Notes under the pieces: generated by a model
Told to the model about the DNA's origin: nothing
Database searches by the model: none
What the model saw: only the letters and a program-made list of their open reading frames with translations
Shown: positions 55,501 to 60,464 of the stretch, piece after piece
How positions within the stretch are numbered: position 1 is the first letter of the stretch
How the letters are laid out: every line of letters starts with the position of its first letter
Position numbers and translations under genes: made by a program
Source of the DNA: Bacteroidota bacterium
GTDB taxonomy: Bacteria > Bacteroidota > Bacteroidia > UKL13-3
NCBI GenBank assembly: GCA_030680835.1
Contig: JAUXUD010000097.1
Coordinates: 1 to 60,464 of the forward strand
Length of the DNA stretch: 60,464 nucleotides
Direction: 5' to 3'

Positions 55501-56360
55501 ATTTGAATCCCCTGACTGATATTAGCCGCCTGAAAACCGGTTACCGCCCCGCTGTCGGTTCCAATGGCACCTGTAATAATAGTGGTGTTTGAATTGGTGA
55601 GTGACCCCGAAGACGAAAACAATGCAAAACAATTGGCGTTCTTTAAATTTGGAGAAGGGGGTCCAACCAGAACAGGCACCCCACATCCCAGTGGAATTCT
55701 TGCTGTTACTGCTGAGATTGAAATACTTCCCAATTGGGTCAGTAATCTACCTTCAATCTGTGTATTCAATCCTGCGGTAATTGAGCTTAAGCCAATAACA
55801 TTGCCTTTAAAAGAACAGTTTGTTCCAATGGTAACCAATCCATCTACTTTCCAAAAAACCCGGCAAGCCTGAGCGCCATTTGCTAATAAAATTTTGGTAT
55901 TTGGTAAAAAGGTTACTGCTCCAGCGATATTAAAAACAAAAATTGCATTTGGGTTCCCTCTTGCATTTAATATTATTGTATCACTGAGTATCGCAGCCAA
56001 AGTAACACAATATACTCCGGGTCTGAAAGTATAATGGTTTGCCAATAAAGTTAAGAGGAACGAATCACAGGGAAGGGCATCAAGCTGGTTGTATGCCGTA
56101 TCGAGATCAATTGAACATTTTTGGCTAACAGAATCTCCGTTATGTACCTGTCCGTCGATATTACCAAAGCCCAGGGTGGTTCCGGTATTGGCACCAATAT
56201 TACCTGTTAGCTGTGAAGCTCCCACATTACTAACAGAACCTATTGAACTAAAGAGTACAAAGTTAGAAGCTGAACGGATATTTGGAATGGTTTGCGCATA
56301 ACCCGGACCGAATATACAACTTATTAATACCGCATAAATTCCAATAATTTTTGCTTTCAT
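52521..56360 (-). CDS. Ice-binding-like (DUF3494 x2) protein with seven cadherin-like repeats and T9SS type B domain
   Basis: 1279 residues. The signal peptide is about 1-22 (FGPGYAQ|T). Two DUF3494 ice-binding-like domains follow (about 25-225 and 235-445), each with the ASNFVLFSS start, TLGFG/GFQAAN, NARGNPNAIFVFNI-type strand and FKGNVIGLSSI-type end. Seven tandem repeats of about 93 residues (450-1110) share NxPP.A.(N/D)D, a V.(A/T)ND.DPDGD calcium-binding motif and a Cys pair in (I/V)CDNG.PSLCD. An Ig-like piece and a type B sorting domain (FFNGFSPNGDGKNDYW, TYFYIIKF) follow. DUF3494 proteins bind ice or act as adhesins; surface adhesion or cold tolerance is inferred. First gene of a cargo-PorP-OmpA operon. 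Confidence 0.92.
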   Translation of the reverse strand: MKAKIIGIYAVLISCIFGPGYAQTIPNIRSASNFVLFSSIGSVSNVGASQLTGNIGANTGTTLGFGNIDGQVHNGDSVSQKCSIDLDTAYNQLDALPCDSFLLTLLANHYTFRPGVYCVTLAAILSDTIILNARGNPNAIFVFNIAGAVTFLPNTKILLANGAQACRVFWKVDGLVTIGTNCSFKGNVIGLSSITAGLNTQIEGRLLTQLGSISISAVTARIPLGCGVPVLVGPPSPNLKNANCFALFSSSGSLTNSNTTIITGAIGTDSGAVTGFQAANISQGIQINNTLTHQVKADLDSAKKYISGLPYDIDILFPALFGNKLTLTPHVYRLNSNTILSDTLYLNAQGYGNAVFILKVNGTFSASANSRIILQNGAKSCNVFWLISSATDINDQSAFVGSLIATNNINLDTGSVFDGRMLTTSGSIISNKLTAAIPTGCGGCPYSPVNNPPFAVNDTLTISEDASLVSIAVQNNDNDPDLDPMTTGILSAAKNGTTVLNGNLIDYKPNLNFNGYDTITYIVCDNRSPALCDAAFVLIRVLPLNDKPIAANDTATTTVNTQLTVDVIANDYDPDGDNLITAIYITPQQGTATINSNRISYTPGTGYIGFDTLYYTICDNGAPSLCDTARLVIRIIAGSANQAPVAIDDSATTYVNIPVLINVTANDTDPDGNALTVSIATNPINGTATLSGNDIRYTPNLLFIGRDTLYYRICDNGIPSLCDIARVVINVRSILANNAPIAGKDSAFTFINTPVTVPVTANDYDPDGDSLTLSIVSLPSNGTAVAVGKDIKYTPNAFFTGFDTLYYRICDNAVNSLCDDARVVIEVGFKQSNHPPNAVDDYYNILMNTPSNLDVTTNDSDPDGDPLMISILKAPVHGTAIINGNMLNYSPNTGFAGFDTLYYRVCDNALPSWCDSARVVIHVRTPGANNPPVAMNDWITIPKNASFKIIVKANDTDPDGDPLSVLIVSYPQNGIAYTDAEFIYYTPDFNYIGNDTLHYRICDDGIPNLCDTAMVGIRIVDDNPPIAMDDQITLCENFGDTSIYVQQNDFDPDGDSLNTSIAVLPKHGTATVNVKAIIYKPTTNYNGRDTLMYRVCDSLFCDSAFVFITINPKPAAFVGPDKEIEAGGSVVIGGAAIAGNKYLWIPASELSSNTLSNPLASPIITTTYVLTETIIATNCSNSNSVKVRILDDAFFNGFSPNGDGKNDYWRIPFLSKYPNNIVTIINRLGTEVWKGNNYDNLNIRFTGQNMNGTDLPDGTYFYIIKFSNEEKSGWVIIER
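52950..55020 (-). repeat. Tandem coding repeats of the cadherin-like array
   Basis: Seven units of about 280 bases coding for the DPDGD/ICDNG repeats of the ice-binding-like protein. Several neighbouring units share runs at DNA level (for example around the DTLYYRICDNG codons), so recombination could change repeat number. Confidence 0.6.
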
Positions 56361-56496
56361 ATTTTATCTTTTTAATCAAAAAGGAGCCATGGCCCGCCAC
56401 CTTATCGGTATAGCCGGCAATGAAATTTGATTTAGGACACATTCTATTTCCCTGGTTTAAATGAAAATATTTCCTTATAGGCTATACAAATTCCTT

Positions 56497-57912
56497 TTAC
56501 AATAATTGATATTGTTTGAGTTTATTATATAAAGTTTTTCTGTCAATTTCCAATAATTTAGCCGCTTTAGATTTATTATAATTGACCTGTTTCAATACGT
56601 CAACAATTGTTTTATATTCAGCACTGAGGGCAATTGATTTTAAATCATTTCTAACCGTATGCGAATTCCCTTCTTTTTCATTATTTGTATTTACTGAATC
56701 CAGATGAAACGTAAATTTATCCTGAAATGTAATTTCATGAGGTAAAGAGTTTAGTTGAATGTAATTGCTATCCGTAAGCAAGGCAACTCTTTTAACGATA
56801 TTATTTAATTCACGCAAATTGCCGGGCCATCTGTAATTCTTAAATACTTCAATCACTTCAGATGAAAATCCGGAAATGTTTTTGCCAAGATCCCTGTTTG
56901 CAATTTTTAAAAAATGGTTGGCAAAAAGTTCGATATCTTTTTCGCGCTCCCGGAGTGGGAATAAGTGAATACTAAACTCATTAAACCTGTGATAAAGATC
57001 TTGCCTGAATTTGCCTCTTGAAATCGCTTCGGTAAGTTTTTCATTGGAAGCAACCAGAATCCTGATATCAATATCTATTTCCCGGGTTCCACCTATCCTT
57101 CTTAGCTTTCGCTCCTGAACCACCCGCAATAAAGCAATCTGGGTATCGTAAGGCAAATTGGCAACTTCATCTAAAAAAACAGTGCCCCCGTTTGCTGTTT
57201 CAAAATGTCCGATTTTTTGACTTATCGCGCCGGTAAAAGCACCCTTTTCATGTCCAAACAGCTCACTTCCGGCAAGTTCTTTTGTTAATGCACCGCAATC
57301 GATACTCACAAAATTATTAAATCTTCTGTTGCTGTTTTTATGGATTGCATTGGCAATAGACTCTTTTCCCGTACCGCTCTCACCATAAATAATAACACTG
57401 TAATTGGTAGGAGCTACCAGACTAATTTGTTTTTCAATTTCCTTTGACTGCCGGCTGATGCCGGTAATAAATGAATTATTTTCATATTCGTTATTCCTAT
57501 ATGATACACTTCCTGTGAATTCATCATTAACCGATTCATTATTCAGACCTTCTTTTTTTTGTATTGCCTTGTTTAACAGCAATAATATTTCATCCGGCAA
57601 CAGGGGTTTGGTAATATAATCAAATGCGCCCATTTTAATCACATCAACAGCAATTTTAATATCTGAATATCCTGTAATAATTATAACCTGTGTAGCAGAA
57701 TCTTTTTGCTTTACTTTTTCAAGAATTTCTTTGCCATCGGTGTTGCCTAACCTGAAATCAGATAATACTACATCATAATAGTTCTTTTCAATAAGTGAAA
57801 ATGCGGTGGTAGCCGAAAATGCAGTATCCACATGAAATCCATTCTTGGACAAAAACCGGTTTAGCAAGTTGCAAATGTCTACATCATCATCTATTACGAG
57901 TATATTATTCAT
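56497..57912 (-). CDS. Sigma-54-dependent response regulator (NtrC family)
   Basis: 471 residues. Receiver with D52 in VVLSDFRLGNTDG, T80, and K102 in YITKPLLPDE. The AAA+ domain has Walker A GESGTGKE (177-184), GAFTGA (224-229), and VFLDEVANLPYDTQ for Walker B. A Fis-type C-terminal helix-turn-helix reads NYNKSKAAKLLEIDRKTLYNKL. The receiver is fully canonical, unlike the NtrC-type protein at 43774. It is co-directional with and 136 bases upstream of the ice-binding-like operon, so it is a candidate activator, and 5 bases downstream of a single-domain receiver, hence one operon. Confidence 0.93.
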   Translation of the reverse strand: MNNILVIDDDVDICNLLNRFLSKNGFHVDTAFSATTAFSLIEKNYYDVVLSDFRLGNTDGKEILEKVKQKDSATQVIIITGYSDIKIAVDVIKMGAFDYITKPLLPDEILLLLNKAIQKKEGLNNESVNDEFTGSVSYRNNEYENNSFITGISRQSKEIEKQISLVAPTNYSVIIYGESGTGKESIANAIHKNSNRRFNNFVSIDCGALTKELAGSELFGHEKGAFTGAISQKIGHFETANGGTVFLDEVANLPYDTQIALLRVVQERKLRRIGGTREIDIDIRILVASNEKLTEAISRGKFRQDLYHRFNEFSIHLFPLREREKDIELFANHFLKIANRDLGKNISGFSSEVIEVFKNYRWPGNLRELNNIVKRVALLTDSNYIQLNSLPHEITFQDKFTFHLDSVNTNNEKEGNSHTVRNDLKSIALSAEYKTIVDVLKQVNYNKSKAAKLLEIDRKTLYNKLKQYQLL

Positions 57913-57917
57913 ATAGT

Positions 57918-58271
57918 TTACCCTATTAAATCCTTTGTTTTATCTAATATCTGCACCAGCGAAAAAGGTTTGGTTAAAAAAGAGTCCGCATTAAAATCAT
58001 GTGATTTGTTTACTTCCTCGTTTGCACTAATCATACATATTTTAACATTCGGTTGCAAATTTTTAAAAAAATTAATGTTCATCAGCCCATTACCATCCGG
58101 TAAGTTTATGTCAAGAAACAAAAGATCCGGTTTAAAATTCCTGAAAACAGATTTGCCTGATTCCAGATTGTTTGAATTATCAATTAAATATCCCCTGTTT
58201 TTTAAAGCAAATGAAATCAAAAGGTTAGTTTCACTTTCATCATTTATCACAAGCACTTTTTTGGCTTCCAT
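57918..58271 (-). CDS. Single-domain response regulator
   Basis: 117 residues, receiver only. D11/E12 acidic pair, phospho-acceptor D54 in LLFLDINLPDGNG, S83-region ICMISANEE, and K100-region FLTKPFSL. It has no output domain. Located 5 bases upstream of the NtrC-type gene, it probably acts as a phosphate intermediate or sink in the same circuit as the CHASE3 kinase at the window end (inference). Confidence 0.9.
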   Translation of the reverse strand: MEAKKVLVINDESETNLLISFALKNRGYLIDNSNNLESGKSVFRNFKPDLLFLDINLPDGNGLMNINFFKNLQPNVKICMISANEEVNKSHDFNADSFLTKPFSLVQILDKTKDLIG

Positions 58272-58459
58272 TTGTCAGATAAAATTAACTTAAATCAAAA
58301 ATAACAAAAATAAAACAAAATATAATCATATAATAAAGTCCATAATCAGATTATAAACCTGCACATCAGACACCGGTAAATTGATATTTCAATATGCCTG
58401 ATTTATTATTTTTTCTCATTCATTTTGTACATCAATATTAATGAGTATAACTGCCCGGG

Positions 58460-58726
58460 CTATGATTTGCTTTCCGCTTTACGGAGATGATTTCCGGTCT
58501 GTTGCTCTGCTTCCCCGGAGTTCCCTATTAAATTATTTTTCCAATCAATAAACTCATCATATTTTTCTCTGGCTGCGTCCGTCATCTCATCACGCAGGCC
58601 TTTTGCTCTGGATACTATTTTTCTTCTGGTTTCTGAACCTTTGTCGGGTGCAAATAATACACCCATTACGACTCCTGCGGTTGCTCCGCCAATAAATGTG
58701 AGCATTGTTTTAATTGAATTGTTCAT
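58460..58726 (-). CDS. YtxH domain-containing protein
   Basis: 88 residues. An N-terminal Gly/Ala-rich hydrophobic helix (LTFIGGATAGVVMGVLFAPDKG) followed by RRKI and a charged amphipathic helix: the YtxH pattern. Members are small membrane-associated general-stress proteins of unknown function. It follows the 51-residue membrane protein by 48 bases on the same strand. Confidence 0.88.
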   Translation of the reverse strand: MNNSIKTMLTFIGGATAGVVMGVLFAPDKGSETRRKIVSRAKGLRDEMTDAAREKYDEFIDWKNNLIGNSGEAEQQTGNHLRKAESKS

Positions 58727-58774
58727 GCTTTGATGCTTTAAATGTGAATACTTTATATTTTTATTAACGCTTCA

Positions 58775-58930
58775 TTAAACGAACTTCTTCCCCTGAATAA
58801 TTCTAAGGATAACGGCCATAAAAGCACTTATGAGTAAAAAGAGACTATTGCCTTCAGAACCATACGCAAAGTATCCAATAGCCCACATAATTGCCAGCAC
58901 AACTGCCATAATATATAATACGTTGTTCAT
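58775..58930 (-). CDS. Small membrane protein, lmo0937/DUF5670-like
   Basis: 51 residues, found by reading the minus strand directly. ATG at 58930, TAA at 58775. It begins MNNVLYIMAVVLAIMWAIGY, has a short polar break (YGSEGNS), a second hydrophobic helix (LFLLISAFMAVILRII) and ends QGKKFV. The length, the MNN-LYI start and the two-helix plan match the lmo0937 family of tiny membrane proteins, often near YtxH and other stress genes. Probably co-transcribed with ytxH. Function unknown. Confidence 0.75.
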   Translation of the reverse strand: MNNVLYIMAVVLAIMWAIGYFAYGSEGNSLFLLISAFMAVILRIIQGKKFV

Positions 58931-59144
58931 TGAAGTTTGGTTTAAGCGATATAAACAAAAGTGTTGAAATTATTATGCCAATATTCTATGATAGCTGCAT
59001 ATGCAGATTAATAGCTTAAGAAAAACAAAGTGGGTAAAATAATCCACAGTTTTGGGTATTTATTTCCTTAATGGGCAGAGAAACCATTTTCATTGCAAAT
59101 ATTAATTTTTTGTCACTGCAACTGATAATGTAATTTTTAATAAA

Positions 59145-59152
59145 TAGATTTG
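59145..59152 (+). promoter_or_regulatory. Possible -7 promoter element of the CHASE3 kinase
   Basis: TAGATTTG is an exact TANNTTTG element, with CTG rather than TTG 20 bases upstream. The ATG is 24 bases downstream. Tentative. Confidence 0.45.
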
Positions 59153-59176
59153 TTTTTAAAATTAAACAAAGCCCGA

Positions 59177-60464
59177 ATGGCTAAAACAAATAAAATACAA
59201 AAGGCAAGATACGGTTTAATTGTTTCGCTTTCCATTTTATGTATCAACCTGTACATTGTATTTACAGTAAACAGAAAAAATAATGAACAGGCCCGTATGG
59301 CTATGCATTCTGCTCAGGTAATTGCCAACCTTGAAAGAATTTATGCAAGAATAAATGAGCTTGAGAGTACACAGCGGGGATATATAATTACACATGACAG
59401 GAGTTTTTTAAACTCATTCAATGATGTGAGATTAAAACTTAAGGAAGAAATGCTAAAGTTAAAACTCCTTGAGATGAACAATCAAAAACAATTAAAAAAA
59501 ATAAATGAGTTAACACAATTAATCAATGAGCAGGGCAACTGGCTGCAACTAAATGCCGTTAATAATCACTCCGGCCGTTTGCTTATGGGTACCGGGCTAA
59601 TGCTAAAAGTTTTATTGAAAATCGGGAATATCCGTGAAATCGAAGAGGTAAAAATGAAAAAAGAGATATTCATGCTGAGGCAATGGTCAAACTGGTCAAC
59701 CCTGGTAATAATCATTTCAGTAATGATAGCTGCTGTTTTAACACTTATTGCCTATCTGATACTGATTAATGAATATATAACCAAACTGAAAGTTGAACAG
59801 GAATTATTACGTTACCAGCGGCAATTAAATGAAAAAATTGAAAAGCTGGATCTGAGCAACAGCAATCTTGAACAATTTGCATATGTTGCATCGCATGACT
59901 TGCAGGAACCGCTGAGAAAAATTTTGACTTTTAATGAAATCATCAGTCAAAAATTTGCATCTGTTACCACACCCGACTTGAAAAACTATCTACAGAGAAT
60001 CTCCGGGGCTGCCGACCGTATGCGCGTTTTGATAGATGACTTGCTATCCTATTCAAAAGCTATGAAAGGGGGAATAGAGATGGAAAAGGTAAATCTTGAA
60101 AAGGTAATTAACATTTGCAAGGACAATTGTGAAGTGATTATACAAAACCGTAAAGTTATATTTATTCAGCATGGCACTTTACCCGAAATATATGGCGATG
60201 AAACACAGATTATTCAGCTATTTCAAAATTTAATAAGCAATGCCATAAAATTTACAAAAGAAGAAGTTCAACCTGTTATAGAAATAGGTTGTACATTACT
60301 TAACAGTGAATTATTAGACGATGAATTGATGAATCCATTGTATTCTGAATATTACAAAATAACCATAAAGGATAACGGAATCGGATTCAATGAAAAGGAT
60401 CTTAAAAAGATATTCGTAATATTTCAGCGACTTCACGGAAGGAGTGAATTTGAAGGCACAGGTA
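59177..60464 (+). CDS. CHASE3-type sensor histidine kinase, cut by the window end
   Basis: Partial gene, 429 codons seen, no stop before the end. TM1 is about 13-32 (LIVSLSILCINLYIVFTV). A CHASE3 domain (about 40-170) carries the IYARINELESTQRGYIITHD signature. TM2 is about 175-197. A coiled linker leads to HisKA with AYVASHDLQEPLRKI (H is the phospho-acceptor). The HATPase domain has the N-box LFQNLISNAIKF and G1 DNGIGF; the cut falls just after RLHGRSEFEGTG, the G2 box. It is expected to be a phytochrome/bacteriophytochrome-like output kinase with extracellular CHASE3 input. It is divergent from the YtxH/receiver/NtrC genes and a likely partner of their receivers. Confidence 0.9.
   Translation, partial: MAKTNKIQKARYGLIVSLSILCINLYIVFTVNRKNNEQARMAMHSAQVIANLERIYARINELESTQRGYIITHDRSFLNSFNDVRLKLKEEMLKLKLLEMNNQKQLKKINELTQLINEQGNWLQLNAVNNHSGRLLMGTGLMLKVLLKIGNIREIEEVKMKKEIFMLRQWSNWSTLVIIISVMIAAVLTLIAYLILINEYITKLKVEQELLRYQRQLNEKIEKLDLSNSNLEQFAYVASHDLQEPLRKILTFNEIISQKFASVTTPDLKNYLQRISGAADRMRVLIDDLLSYSKAMKGGIEMEKVNLEKVINICKDNCEVIIQNRKVIFIQHGTLPEIYGDETQIIQLFQNLISNAIKFTKEEVQPVIEIGCTLLNSELLDDELMNPLYSEYYKITIKDNGIGFNEKDLKKIFVIFQRLHGRSEFEGTG

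Noticed and set aside
56375-56400. Sigma-54-like site upstream of the ice-binding-like operon (minus strand TGGCGGG ... TGGCT)
   Set aside because: The GG-GC spacing is 9 instead of the required 10 and the -12 part is TGGCT rather than TTGCA; location is attractive but the fit is poor.

Overview
The window is from a member of the Bacteroidota. It carries several very large secreted proteins with type IX secretion (T9SS) C-terminal sorting domains of both type A and type B, a PorP/SprF-family outer-membrane protein, and Bacteroidota-style promoters (TTTG, a spacer of about 19-20 bases, then TANNTTTG). Shine-Dalgarno sequences are generally weak, and DUF4175 and two-component propeller sensor families are present. 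The sequence is AT-rich and looks chromosomal. I cannot fix the genus; a Sphingobacteriia/Chitinophagia/Flavobacteriia-like free-living or environmental lineage is an inference only.

Layout: (1) 0.2-15.0 kb holds four giant T9SS cargo proteins (LamG, Ig/PKD-like and propeller modules) surrounding a tight glycosyltransferase plus two FkbM-type methyltransferase genes. A cluster of short hairpin repeats closes this block. (2) 15.3-23.3 kb is housekeeping: a DUF255 thioredoxin-fold protein, a TrmN6-like tRNA methyltransferase, and the rimP-nusA-infB operon with a clear promoter and a leader hairpin. (3) 23.6-27.2 kb is a propeller histidine kinase with its LuxR-type regulator. (4) 27.3-34.5 kb holds DUF4175, a small membrane protein, adenine deaminase, cytidine deaminase and a saccharopine dehydrogenase-like gene. 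(5) 34.5-36.5 kb is a small accessory cassette (HExxH protein plus a RelE-type toxin-antitoxin pair) bracketed by inverted copies of a 23-base repeat. (6) 36.5-40.9 kb holds an MBL-rhodanese enzyme, a RibD/DHFR-like protein and two lipoproteins. (7) 41.0-45.1 kb is a signalling cluster: a lone receiver, a hybrid kinase with a C-terminal Hpt, and an NtrC-type regulator. (8) 45.2-49.3 kb is tsaB, recJ and glyS. (9) 49.4-56.4 kb is a three-gene T9SS module: a 1279-residue ice-binding-like repeat protein, PorP/SprF, and an OmpA/TPR/PD40 protein. (10) 56.5-60.5 kb has an NtrC-type regulator, a single-domain receiver, YtxH, a 51-residue membrane protein, and a CHASE3-type kinase cut by the window end.

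How the genes fit together: cell-surface display through T9SS dominates both ends of the window, with possible glycan decoration genes in the first block and a dedicated secretion/anchoring pair in the second. Three separate two-component loci, two with sigma-54 activators, sit beside these surface loci. The intergenic DNA is rich in palindromic elements of several unrelated sequence families, which is a notable secondary feature.

The most interesting candidates for follow-up are the ice-binding-like/PorP/OmpA operon beside its sigma-54 regulator, the repeat-bracketed HExxH plus toxin-antitoxin cassette, the glycosyltransferase-FkbM block inside the adhesin cluster, and the rimP leader hairpin. 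No CRISPR array, rRNA, tRNA, prophage or transposase gene was seen.
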